A DNA stretch of 64,000 nucleotides from the NCBI GenBank assembly GCA_029780115.1, contig JAKOZG010000024.1:22645-86644 (forward strand), written 5' to 3'. The notes beneath the pieces are model-generated. The model had not been told where the DNA came from, did not search any database, and worked only from the letters and a program-made list of their open reading frames with translations. Shown here one piece after another: positions 10,128 to 18,567 of the stretch. Positions within the stretch are counted from its first letter, which is position 1, and every line of letters starts with the position of its first letter. The DNA is from Thermotogota bacterium. Lineage in GTDB: Bacteria; Thermotogota; Thermotogae; Petrotogales; Petrotogaceae. Both the position numbers and the translations under genes were made by a program.

Positions 10128-10152
10128 AATTTTACCTCCAATTATATGTAGT

Positions 10153-10881
10153 TTAACTAAGAGTGACTAACTTCGGTTCAATCTTTTTATATGTTTCAAT
10201 TTCTATCACTTCTTTCCTTTCTTCATCATATTTTATAAACTTATAAGGTACTGCATTAATTAAATAACATTTGTGATCAAAATTTTCAATAACAAAATCT
10301 AATTCCTGTTGTCCATATCTAGGATGAATATGACCATAAATCCATATTTTAGGGCGCAAAGAATAAAATAAATCTCCTAGATTTTTCGACGGTGGATGAG
10401 ACTGACTAAATCTCTGAATGGTACCTGGTATATAAGGCGGAGTATGAGTCACCATAATATCAATAATCTTATACTCACTTCCGCGAAATGATTTTTTAAA
10501 AGTTATCTCTCTCTTGAATTTATTAACATCACTCTCAGAAAAATGAAAAGGTCGGTAACCATATGATAAAGCTCCAGAGAACCCTGCCACAACAATATCT
10601 TTATCAATAAACTTCTTTAAATTAATGACACCTTGATTCAGCACATATACCCCTTTATACACCTTAGAAAAAGAATAGTTCTCTTCTTTGTACGACTTCG
10701 AGAAATATTTTTTATCATGATTTCCATGAACCATTATACTGAATGCAGGTTTAAACTCGTTGATAAGATAATCCAAATATCCGGGCGAAAGGTCTCCGGC
10801 TGAAATAAGGAGGTCGATCTTTCTTTTATCCTTATTTTGTATGAAAATTTCTTCATCGGATACACAAATAATATCTACCAT
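10153..10881 (-). CDS. Calcineurin-like metallophosphoesterase
   Basis: Binuclear-metal phosphoesterase of unknown substrate. Motifs: SAGDLSPGYLDYL, GNHD, THTPPY and GHIHPRYG. The first metal motif, normally DxH, is replaced by SDEE near residue 8, so one metal site may be altered. The 242-residue length suits a compact cytoplasmic member. It lies 25 bp upstream of the ParB/BMP gene on the same strand, so the two are probably co-transcribed. Confidence 0.82.
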   Translation of the reverse strand: MVDIICVSDEEIFIQNKDKRKIDLLISAGDLSPGYLDYLINEFKPAFSIMVHGNHDKKYFSKSYKEENYSFSKVYKGVYVLNQGVINLKKFIDKDIVVAGFSGALSYGYRPFHFSESDVNKFKREITFKKSFRGSEYKIIDIMVTHTPPYIPGTIQRFSQSHPPSKNLGDLFYSLRPKIWIYGHIHPRYGQQELDFVIENFDHKCYLINAVPYKFIKYDEERKEVIEIETYKKIEPKLVTLS

Positions 10882-11069
10882 TTTTAAAGTCCTTAATCAA
10901 TAATTATTTACATATAAATTGTATCAAATATTTACTAATTTCCGTATAAAAATATATTTAAGAAAGAAATAAAAATCACCTATATGCTAATTTCTCTTAT
11001 CTTTCACGATTAATTACAAATATAACCATTCTAAGACAAATAAGTCAATTTATCATTTCGTTTATTAAT

Positions 11070-11098
11070 TTCATTTTAGAATGAATTAATTGTATAAT
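11070..11098 (+). promoter_or_regulatory. Promoter candidate for uxuB cluster
   Basis: TATAAT at 11093-11098 with a weak -35 TTCATT 17 bp upstream. A leader of roughly 105 bases before uxuB contains a small hairpin and a partial copy of the GCGTCTCTAC repeat near 11150. Confidence 0.35.
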
Positions 11099-11211
11099 AT
11101 AAATAACGAAGATACGAAAATGCGGGTGTGAAAAATCTAACCTGCAACCAGAGCGTCTCTACAACAGTAAAATCAATAAAATCTACACCTTTTATAAGGA
11201 GTGTGATAACT

Positions 11212-12033
11212 ATGAACATCTCAGATTTTTTCGACGTTAAAGGTAAAACCATTGTAATAACAGGCGGAGCCGGAGTAATTTGCTCTGAAATGGCTAGAAG
11301 CTTAGGTAGTCTAGGTGCAAAAATCTCCATCCTAGATGTTTCTGAACCAGCCATGGAAGTACTAAGCCAAGAACTTTCAGAAAAAAACATCGAACACATT
11401 ACCATCAAAACAGATGTCCTCAAAAAAGAACAAATAATAAAAGCGAAAGAAGAAACATTATCAAAGTTTGGTAAAATTGATGTGTTGATAAATGGGGCAG
11501 GAGGAAACCATCCCTCCGCTACCACAAGCAAAGATAAAAGCTTCTTTGATTTACCTCAAGATGCAGTTCAATGGGTTTTTAATTTAAATTTCCTTGGAAC
11601 ATTTCTAGCAAGTCAGGTTTTTGGTGAATACTTTGCTGAAAAAGGCGAAGGACAAATCATCAACATCTCATCCATGAACGCATTTAGACCACTAACTAAC
11701 ATCCCAGCATATTCTGCTGCAAAAGCAGCTGTTAGCAATTTCACACAATGGCTTGCTGTTCATATGAACCATAATTACTCTAAAAAGATAAGGGTCAATG
11801 CAATAGCCCCCGGTTTTCTACTCACAAATCAAAACAGATTCTTACTAACAAACGAAGATGGAAGCCTAACAGCAAGAGGAAATAAAATTTTAGAACATAC
11901 TCCTATGGAAAGATTCGGAACCCCTGAAGACCTAATCTCAACAATAATATGGCTAATAAGTGACAAATCAGAATTTGTTAATGGTATAGTTGTTCCAATC
12001 GATGGAGGTTTTTCTGCATACAGTGGAGTCTAA
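11212..12033 (+). CDS. uxuB: SDR-family D-mannonate oxidoreductase (fructuronate reductase), UxuB/YjmF type
   Basis: Short-chain dehydrogenase that should interconvert fructuronate and mannonate in uronate metabolism. The nucleotide-binding ITGGAGVI, the GAGGNHP element, catalytic Tyr167 and Lys171 (YSAAK), and the NAIAPGFLLTNQNR and PIDGGFSAYSGV segments match, from memory, the Bacillus YjmF-type enzyme rather than generic SDRs. I placed the start at ATG 11212, preceded by AAGGAG, since the N-terminus there is MNISDFFDVKGKT. It heads a plus-strand group with gnd, a 2-hydroxyacid dehydrogenase and a sugar kinase. Confidence 0.85.
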   Translation: MNISDFFDVKGKTIVITGGAGVICSEMARSLGSLGAKISILDVSEPAMEVLSQELSEKNIEHITIKTDVLKKEQIIKAKEETLSKFGKIDVLINGAGGNHPSATTSKDKSFFDLPQDAVQWVFNLNFLGTFLASQVFGEYFAEKGEGQIINISSMNAFRPLTNIPAYSAAKAAVSNFTQWLAVHMNHNYSKKIRVNAIAPGFLLTNQNRFLLTNEDGSLTARGNKILEHTPMERFGTPEDLISTIIWLISDKSEFVNGIVVPIDGGFSAYSGV

Positions 12034-12040
12034 AGCTTAG

Positions 12041-12090
12041 AACGTGTCCCCGTTCGAAATAGGGAGACGCTCGCATAGAGCATCTCTACA
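12041..12090. repeat. Single copy of the GTAGAGACG-type hairpin repeat
   Basis: Imperfect hairpin GAGACGCTC ... GAGCATCTC at 12064-12086, followed by TACA. It lies between uxuB and gnd and belongs to the dispersed family seen in larger number after 21 kb. Confidence 0.65.
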
Positions 12091-12150
12091 CCTAGAAAAT
12101 GCAACATTACAAGAAAATTCTTCAAAAAATAAACATAAGGAGTTGATATA

Positions 12151-13569
12151 ATGGGTACAGAAAAATGCGACATCGGAGTAGTTGGAATGGCGGTAATGGG
12201 CCAAAACTTAGCCTTAAACATAGAATCAAAAGGCTATAAAGTGGCGGTATACAACAGAGATGGAGACAGAACAAAAAAATTCATCGAAGAAAGAGCCAAA
12301 AGCAAAAATATATTAGGCACATACACTTACGAAGAACTAGCAAACTCCTTAAAAAAACCTAGAAAAATAATGTTAATGGTCAAAGCTGGAAAACCGGTTG
12401 ACGATGTTATAGAACAGCTCCTTCCTAACTTAGAAAAAGGTGACATAATTATTGACGGTGGAAACTCACATTATAAAGATACGAACAGACGATTTAAATA
12501 CCTACAAGAAAAAGGGATTAGATTTTTAGGCACAGGCATAAGTGGAGGAGAATACGGAGCCCTCCATGGACCTTCAATTATGCCTGGCGGAGATAAATCA
12601 GCATACGAAGAAATAAAAGACATCTTTGAAGCGATAGCTGCAAAAACTAGTGATGGCCCTTGTGTAGCTTATCTAGGCCCCACATCAAGCGGTCATTACG
12701 TAAAGATGGTTCACAATGGAATAGAATATGCGATAATGGAATTAATCGCAGAAGCTTATGATATAATGCGAAAAGTTTTTAAATTATCTGCTGATGAAAT
12801 GCATGAAATCTTCAAAAAATGGAACGAAGAACATAAATCTTACTTAATGGAGATAACATACAAAATTTTAGAAAGAAAAGATGAAGAAACGGGACAACCT
12901 TTAGTCGACCTTATACTAGACAGTGCGCAACAAAAGGGTACTGGAAAATGGAGTGTGCAAGACGCTCTTGACTTAAATATCTCTATCCCTACGATTAATG
13001 CCGCTGTTAACTCTAGAACACTCTCATCGATAAAACATGAAAGATTAGAAATAGGTGAAATATTCGACACTCCAATAAGTGCCCAGTTAAACGAAGCATT
13101 TATAGACTCTCTAAGAGACGCTCTATATATTGCAACAATAATTGCTTATGCAGAAGGCATGAAATTACTTCAGGTTGCATCAAACGAATATGGATATGGC
13201 CTTGACCTTTCAGAAGTTGCCCGAATTTGGGAAGATGGTTGTATTATTAGATCTGCCCTATTAAAACCTATTCAAAAATCATTCAAATCAAAACCTGATC
13301 TAGTTAATTTAATAATATCCAATGAATTTAGAAAAGACTTTGAAAATAGAATCCCAAAATTAAGAGAAGTTGTCTCTGAAATCAAAAAAATCGGAATTCC
13401 CATCCCAGCCTTTTCATCAGCACTCGATTACTTTGATGGATTAAGATCAAAAGAATTACCTGCAAATTTAATACAGGCTCAAAGAGATTACTTTGGAGCT
13501 CATACATACCAAAGAAAAGATAAAGAAGGTATATTCCATACTGAATGGCAGGATATACATAATATCTAA
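12151..13569 (+). CDS. gnd: 6-phosphogluconate dehydrogenase, decarboxylating
   Basis: Oxidises 6-phosphogluconate to ribulose 5-phosphate and CO2 in the oxidative pentose phosphate pathway. The N-terminal Rossmann motif GVVGMAVMGQNLALN, the signature GISGGEYGALHGPSIMPGG, HYVKMVHNGIEYAIMEL with the catalytic Lys and Asn, and a C-terminal FGAHTY segment are all present. The 472-residue length fits the long, usually NADP-linked form. AAGGAG precedes the ATG. Beside a gluconokinase-like kinase it would complete gluconate catabolism. Confidence 0.96.
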   Translation: MGTEKCDIGVVGMAVMGQNLALNIESKGYKVAVYNRDGDRTKKFIEERAKSKNILGTYTYEELANSLKKPRKIMLMVKAGKPVDDVIEQLLPNLEKGDIIIDGGNSHYKDTNRRFKYLQEKGIRFLGTGISGGEYGALHGPSIMPGGDKSAYEEIKDIFEAIAAKTSDGPCVAYLGPTSSGHYVKMVHNGIEYAIMELIAEAYDIMRKVFKLSADEMHEIFKKWNEEHKSYLMEITYKILERKDEETGQPLVDLILDSAQQKGTGKWSVQDALDLNISIPTINAAVNSRTLSSIKHERLEIGEIFDTPISAQLNEAFIDSLRDALYIATIIAYAEGMKLLQVASNEYGYGLDLSEVARIWEDGCIIRSALLKPIQKSFKSKPDLVNLIISNEFRKDFENRIPKLREVVSEIKKIGIPIPAFSSALDYFDGLRSKELPANLIQAQRDYFGAHTYQRKDKEGIFHTEWQDIHNI

Positions 13570-13591
13570 ATTTTACATTTAAAAATCTCCG

Positions 13592-13615
13592 AGATTAAAA
13601 AGGTCTTTTTAATCT
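13592..13615 (+). terminator. AT-rich hairpin after gnd
   Basis: Perfect 11-bp stem (13592-13602 with 13605-13615) but only a two-base loop and no T-run beyond it. It could weaken read-through or stabilise the 3' end of the message. Confidence 0.3.
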
Positions 13616-13646
13616 AAGCTCATCTATAAAATGAGGAGGCATCATT

Positions 13647-14672
13647 GTGAGTAAAAATTACAAAATAGCCATTGTAAATTCTAGTACCTTTGGGGTATAC
13701 TTTCCGGATTTAATACAAAGATTGAAAAAAATAGGCGATATTGAAAGGATTGAAGTTGATCCAAATATTAATGGAAAAAATTTAGCCAAAAAACTAAAAG
13801 GTTTCACGTTTGTCATATCAAGTGTAACCCCCACTTTTTCTGAAGAGTTTTTTAGATATAACAAAGACGTAAAATTAATTGCTCGTCACGGTATAGGTTA
13901 CAATAATGTAGACATAAAGGCTGCTACAGAAAACGAAGTGATGGTAACAAGGGTATACGGAGTTCATGAACGAGATGCTGTTGCTGAAATAGCCGTAGCT
14001 TTGATGTTAATCTGTTTAAGAGGCATAATTCCTGCTTATCATGCTGTATTAGAAAACAAATGGCACGAAAGAAAGAAATTCGTTGGAAAAGAGCTCTCAA
14101 AATTAACCGTCGGTATCATCGGTTATGGAAACATTGGAAGTAGAGTAGGTGAAATAGTAAAAGAAGGATTCAAATCAGAAGTAATTGCATATGACCCATA
14201 TATTGCAGACAAAGTCATAGAAAAAACAGGTGTAAAACCGGTTGAATTCGAAGAATTACTCAAAACCTCAGATGTAATAAGTCTCAACGCCTCTCTCAAC
14301 GAAGGAAACTACCATTTTATCAACAAAAAGGCATTTAACAAAATGAAAGATGGTGTAGTAATCGTTAATACGGCACGCGGTGAATTAATAAACCTCCCAG
14401 ATTTCATTGAAGCCCTAGAAACAGGAAAAGTCTTCGCTGCAGGACTTGATGTACTAGAAAACGAACCAATAGAACCCGACAATCCTCTGTTAACATTTCC
14501 TAACGTCTACATTGTGCCACACATTGGAGGTTACGGAACTTACTCCTTAAGAAAAATGGACGAAAAAATGGTAGAAGATATTGAAAAATTAGTGAATGGA
14601 GAAATCCCCGATCAAATAGTAAATCCAGAGATAATTGAAAAAATCGTAGAAAACTTTCGAGCTAAAAAATAA
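13647..14672 (+). CDS. D-isomer-specific 2-hydroxyacid dehydrogenase
   Basis: NAD(P)-dependent reductase of the phosphoglycerate/glycerate dehydrogenase family. The Rossmann motif GIIGYGNIG, NTARGELI, GLDVLENEP and catalytic His in PHIGGYGTYS are visible. There is no C-terminal ACT or ASB domain, unlike many SerA proteins. In this cluster a ketogluconate or related hexulosonate reductase is more likely than serine biosynthesis, but that is inference. GTG start with GAGGAGG seven bases upstream. Confidence 0.85.
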   Translation: MSKNYKIAIVNSSTFGVYFPDLIQRLKKIGDIERIEVDPNINGKNLAKKLKGFTFVISSVTPTFSEEFFRYNKDVKLIARHGIGYNNVDIKAATENEVMVTRVYGVHERDAVAEIAVALMLICLRGIIPAYHAVLENKWHERKKFVGKELSKLTVGIIGYGNIGSRVGEIVKEGFKSEVIAYDPYIADKVIEKTGVKPVEFEELLKTSDVISLNASLNEGNYHFINKKAFNKMKDGVVIVNTARGELINLPDFIEALETGKVFAAGLDVLENEPIEPDNPLLTFPNVYIVPHIGGYGTYSLRKMDEKMVEDIEKLVNGEIPDQIVNPEIIEKIVENFRAKK

Positions 14673-14705
14673 ACGTTCAAAAACCTTGAAAGGAGCGTTT
14701 CTTCA

Positions 14706-16199
14706 ATGAAACATGTACTGGTTCTTGATGTTGGCACAACAAACATGAAAATTGCCATTGTAAACGAAAAGGGAGAAGTCGTCTCTCAAGAAACAAAAAA
14801 GATAAATATGTATCAACCTGAAAAAGGAGCTGCAGAACACAATCCCAAAGAACTATGGGATAATTTTCTAGAACTCTCTCAAAAAATTCTCTCTGATTTT
14901 GAAGATGAAATTGTTTTGTTAGTCTTATCTGGATATCAATTTGGTTTCTTACCAATAGATAAAAACAACCAACCCCTTACAGGAATGATCACATTATTAG
15001 ACACTAGATCTCAATCCACAATGATAGACTTCGAAAACAAATTCTCTGCAGACAAAATCTATCAGAAAACAGGTTGTCCACCTGCATTTAACTACACTTT
15101 ACAACGAATTTTATGGCTTAAAAAAGAAAAACCGGAAATCTTCAACAAAATGCACAAAATTCTAGACATCAAAAGTTTTTTCATAAACCATCTAACCGGA
15201 CAATTCGTAACAGAACCTAGCGTTGCTTCTACAACCCAACTCTTAGACATAAAAACACAAGATTGGGATGATGAGTTAATAAAACAAGCTGGTATAACAA
15301 AAGAACAACTACCAAGATTATTACCAGGAAATGCAGTCGTCGATCATATAACAAAAGAAGTTGCTGACAAAATGGGACTAAAAAAACAAATTCCTGTGAT
15401 GCTTGGAGTATATGATGGCGGGGCAATGATCTTAGGGATGGGCGGCTTTGATGAAAATGCCGTCTGCAATTTAGGAACTACAGCGATGTTTAGATGTGCC
15501 TACAGTGAGCCTCTACTAGATAAAAGCGGAAAATTCAGACTACAAACATATGCCCTACTCCCAAATCTCTGGGCGACAGGTGGTGCTGTAAACAACGCAG
15601 GAATTGTTATCGACTGGTTTATAAACAACATAGCAAAAGGCATGAATTACGATGAAATAAACAAAGAAGCCATGAAAATTCCAGCAGGATCAAATGGCCT
15701 ACTCTGCTTTCCTTTCTTAACTGGTGAAAGAGATCCAAGAATAGGAAGCCTTGCAACAGGAAGTTTCTTTGGCCTAAAAACTACTCATACCATCTCACAC
15801 ATGGCAAGATCAATATTTGAAGGTATAGCTTACAGCTTAAATCTCATAAAAACAGCTTTAGAAGAAAATAACGTACATTTAAAATACTTAACTATAGGGG
15901 GCTCAGGAAGCAAAAGCGAAGTCTGGCCACAGATATTAGCTGATATTTTTAACATGCCTGTTACCAAATCTCTTACAGAAAACGCTACTTTAATAGGAGA
16001 AGCAATGCTTGCTTTCACTGAAATCGGTGTTTTTAAAAACCTCAAAGAAGCAGGCAAGGTTTTTATAAAAAAAGGAGATAGTTATCAACCCATTCCTGAA
16101 AACACAAAAAAATATGAAAACTACTACAACTTCTTTAACGAAATGATTGAGATTCATCACGATAAATACATCAAACACAGTATTATTTCAAAAGATTAA
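14706..16199 (+). CDS. FGGY-family carbohydrate kinase, gluconokinase-like
   Basis: Phosphorylates a sugar or sugar acid with ATP. The N-terminal DVGTTNMKIAIV phosphate motif, central GVYDGGAMILGMGG and NLGTTAMFR, and the C-terminal TIGGSGSKSEVWPQILADI motif follow FGGY order. At 497 residues it is full length. Next to gnd, gluconate is the best guess; xylulose or another hexonate remains possible. The AGGAG site at 14691-14695 sits between the arms of a small hairpin (14671-14700). Confidence 0.85.
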   Translation: MKHVLVLDVGTTNMKIAIVNEKGEVVSQETKKINMYQPEKGAAEHNPKELWDNFLELSQKILSDFEDEIVLLVLSGYQFGFLPIDKNNQPLTGMITLLDTRSQSTMIDFENKFSADKIYQKTGCPPAFNYTLQRILWLKKEKPEIFNKMHKILDIKSFFINHLTGQFVTEPSVASTTQLLDIKTQDWDDELIKQAGITKEQLPRLLPGNAVVDHITKEVADKMGLKKQIPVMLGVYDGGAMILGMGGFDENAVCNLGTTAMFRCAYSEPLLDKSGKFRLQTYALLPNLWATGGAVNNAGIVIDWFINNIAKGMNYDEINKEAMKIPAGSNGLLCFPFLTGERDPRIGSLATGSFFGLKTTHTISHMARSIFEGIAYSLNLIKTALEENNVHLKYLTIGGSGSKSEVWPQILADIFNMPVTKSLTENATLIGEAMLAFTEIGVFKNLKEAGKVFIKKGDSYQPIPENTKKYENYYNFFNEMIEIHHDKYIKHSIISKD

Positions 16200-16220
16200 A
16201 TCTTTCTGTAACATAACACA

Positions 16221-16249
16221 TTGAAATATATCTATTAATATTGTATTAT
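16221..16249 (+). promoter_or_regulatory. Promoter candidate before DUF1538 gene
   Basis: TTGAAA (16221-16226), 17-bp spacer, TATTAT (16244-16249). It lies directly before the terminator-like hairpin at 16255, so a transcript starting here would meet the hairpin at once. Confidence 0.35.
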
Positions 16250-16254
16250 AATAA

Positions 16255-16282
16255 GAGGAGGAAAAAGATCTCCTCGTTTTTT
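16255..16282 (+). terminator. Intrinsic terminator or attenuator
   Basis: GAGGAG (16255-16260) pairs with CTCCTC (16270-16275) and is followed by GTTTTTT. It probably ends the kinase transcript. Because a promoter candidate lies just upstream it could also attenuate the DUF1538 gene. Confidence 0.65.
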
Positions 16283-16345
16283 CTTTAAATTTCATACGAT
16301 TTACCATAATCCATACTAAAAAATAACCAAAGGATGTGAACTGAA

Positions 16346-17845
16346 TTGAATGTACTACTAAAGAAGTTTAGAGATGCCTTATTCTCTGTAATTCCCATTA
16401 CCATTATCGTGTTGATTCTGAATTTCACAATCGTTCCCATAGACAATACATCCTTGATCAAATTTCTAATTGGAGCAGTTTTGATAATCTTCGGGCTACT
16501 AATATTTCTGATTGGAGTAGACATAGCCATTATTCCAATGGGCGACATGTTGGGTTCAACAATACTTGAAACAAAAAGCATTTGGAAAATCGTATTAATA
16601 TGTTTTCTATTTGGATTCAGTATCTCAGTTGTCGAACCTGTTTTACACATAGTTGCAGGCCAAATCGATTACGTTACAGCAGGAGCCATAGCTAAATCTC
16701 TTGTTATTGTCTCTGTATCAATAGGAGTAGGAGCATTAATGACATTAGGAGTATTAAGACCTCTCTTTAATATTCCTTTACCAATTTTTTTTACAATCGC
16801 ATATTCTGTAATATTTGTCCTTGCTTTAATCGCACCTCCAGAATTTATTTCAATATCGTTTGACGCCCCCGGAGCTACAACAGGGGTTTTAACAGTACCT
16901 TTTATTTCTTCGCTTGCTATAGGGTTATTCTCTAAAAGAGCCGGAAAAGCATCAGAAGAAGACAGCTTTGGCTTAGTTGGTATTACAACAAGCGGAGCCA
17001 TAATGGCATTGCTTGTTATGAGTATTTTTGCAAGAAACGTTGATCTATCTCACACCATCAACCAATATACAAACACCAGTATCCCCTCCAATTCTATAGC
17101 AGGCAGTTTTTTACACCTAGTTCCATCAGTCATGCTTGAAACCTTGTCGGCACTGTTACCAATTGTTATAATATTCTTGATTTTCCAAGTCACATCATTC
17201 AAGCTATCCAAAAATTCCTTTCTAAACATAATAAAAGGATTCGTTCATACCTTTATTGGAGCGGTGTTATTTTTAACAGGGGCTAACGGAGGGTTTATGG
17301 AAGTTGGAGTGATAATTGGAGGAACACTAACTTCCTTAGAAAACAAAATTGTCGTAATACTATTCGGATTTCTATTAGGAGCCGTCGCTATACTTGCTGA
17401 ACCATCCGTATACGTAATTTCAAAACAAATCGAAGACGTAACTAGCGGATACATAAAAGGCTCGCTAATCATATCTGCTTTTTCTATTGGTGTCGGACTA
17501 GCTGTTGCTCTTTCAGTAATCAGAACTATAGTACCGGGACTTAAACTATGGCATTACCTATTACCCGGATATGGTCTGGCAGTCGTTCTGAGTTATTTTG
17601 TACCCAACTTATTTGTAGGGATCGCGTTTGATTCTGGAGGTGTAGCAACAGGCCTTATGGCTGCAACCTTTATCTTATCATTTGCGCAAGGAGCTGCGGG
17701 GGTAATAGAAGGATCGAATGCTTTAATAGATGGCTTTGGAACCATCTCTATGATTGCATTAATGCCTGTCCTTACCCTACTAATATTTGGGTTAATTTTC
17801 AAAGTCAAAAGCTCCAAAGGAGGAACTCAAAAAAATGAACAATAA
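16346..17845 (+). CDS. DUF1538 membrane protein, two-repeat
   Basis: Polytopic inner-membrane protein of 499 residues with about twelve hydrophobic segments in two homologous halves. The first half carries PMGDMLGSTILE and VVEPVLHIVAGQIDYVT. The second carries GGFMEVGVIIGGTL and LAEPSVYVISKQIEDVT. This internal duplication is the DUF1538 pattern and suggests an inverted- or parallel-repeat transporter; no substrate is known. TTG start at 16346 with AAGGATG upstream. The next gene, a tandem P-II-like protein, overlaps its end by 11 bases, so the two are translated together and probably interact. Confidence 0.85.
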   Translation: MNVLLKKFRDALFSVIPITIIVLILNFTIVPIDNTSLIKFLIGAVLIIFGLLIFLIGVDIAIIPMGDMLGSTILETKSIWKIVLICFLFGFSISVVEPVLHIVAGQIDYVTAGAIAKSLVIVSVSIGVGALMTLGVLRPLFNIPLPIFFTIAYSVIFVLALIAPPEFISISFDAPGATTGVLTVPFISSLAIGLFSKRAGKASEEDSFGLVGITTSGAIMALLVMSIFARNVDLSHTINQYTNTSIPSNSIAGSFLHLVPSVMLETLSALLPIVIIFLIFQVTSFKLSKNSFLNIIKGFVHTFIGAVLFLTGANGGFMEVGVIIGGTLTSLENKIVVILFGFLLGAVAILAEPSVYVISKQIEDVTSGYIKGSLIISAFSIGVGLAVALSVIRTIVPGLKLWHYLLPGYGLAVVLSYFVPNLFVGIAFDSGGVATGLMAATFILSFAQGAAGVIEGSNALIDGFGTISMIALMPVLTLLIFGLIFKVKSSKGGTQKNEQ

Positions 17846-18506
17846 TACAAAAAGTTATGAACTAATATACGTAATCTTGAATTTTGGAATGGGAAGTAAA
17901 GTTTACAGATTCGCAAGAAACTTGGGAATAAAAAGAGGAATGATTATTCTTGGAAAAGGAACAGTAAAAAGCCCTTTTTTAGAGTTTCTAGGAATAACCG
18001 ACGTTAGAAAAGAAATAGTACTAATGGTTTGCGAAAGCTCAAAAATCAACGATATAGTACCTCAAATCGTTGACAACTTCAATATTGATAAACCAAATAA
18101 GGGTATACTATTCACTATTCCAATTAAAGATTTTTATGATCTACAAAACAACGGCAAAAAATATGTTTCGGAAAAAGTTAATAAAAATGGAGGTGCCAAA
18201 AATACTATGTATGATGCAATATTTGTTGTTGTTGATAAAGGAAAGGCAGAATTTGTAGTAGAGGCCGCAAACGAAGCAGGAGCAAAAGGTGGTACAATTA
18301 TCCATGCAAGAGGCGCAGGTGAATACGAAATAGAAAAGATATTTTCTATGGAGATTGAACCAGAAAAAGACATAGTATTAATAATATTGAAAAAAGAACT
18401 AACAGATGCTGTTGTTAATTCAATAAAAGAAAAATTAGATATAGAAAAAGAAGGTGGAGGAATAATATTTGTTCAAGAAGTAGATCAAGCCTACGGAATA
18501 CTATAA
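17835..18506 (+). CDS. Tandem P-II-like regulatory protein
   Basis: The 223-residue protein consists of two ferredoxin-like P-II-fold units. Residues about 8-105 (YVILNFGMGSKVY ... KGILFTIPI) and about 120-220 (AIFVVVDKGKAEFVV ... GGIIFVQEV) share the order of motifs. The second unit has the GAKGGTIIHARGAG segment that corresponds to the T-loop region of P-II. The usual uridylylated tyrosine is not evident. P-II proteins bind ATP/ADP and gate transporters; here the overlapping DUF1538 gene is the obvious target. Confidence 0.85.
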   Translation: MNNNTKSYELIYVILNFGMGSKVYRFARNLGIKRGMIILGKGTVKSPFLEFLGITDVRKEIVLMVCESSKINDIVPQIVDNFNIDKPNKGILFTIPIKDFYDLQNNGKKYVSEKVNKNGGAKNTMYDAIFVVVDKGKAEFVVEAANEAGAKGGTIIHARGAGEYEIEKIFSMEIEPEKDIVLIILKKELTDAVVNSIKEKLDIEKEGGGIIFVQEVDQAYGIL

Positions 18507-18527
18507 TCCCTCAATACATTAAAATTC

Positions 18528-18557
18528 AAAAAGAGACGCTCGTATAGAGCGTCTCTA
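18528..18557 (-). terminator. Hairpin repeat acting as terminator of the esterase gene
   Basis: Perfect stem GAGACGCTC/GAGCGTCTC (18533-18541 with 18547-18555). On the minus strand it is followed by TTTTT, 11 bases beyond the esterase stop. Same sequence as the dispersed hairpin repeat. Confidence 0.75.
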
Positions 18558-18567
18558 CTAATGTGTA

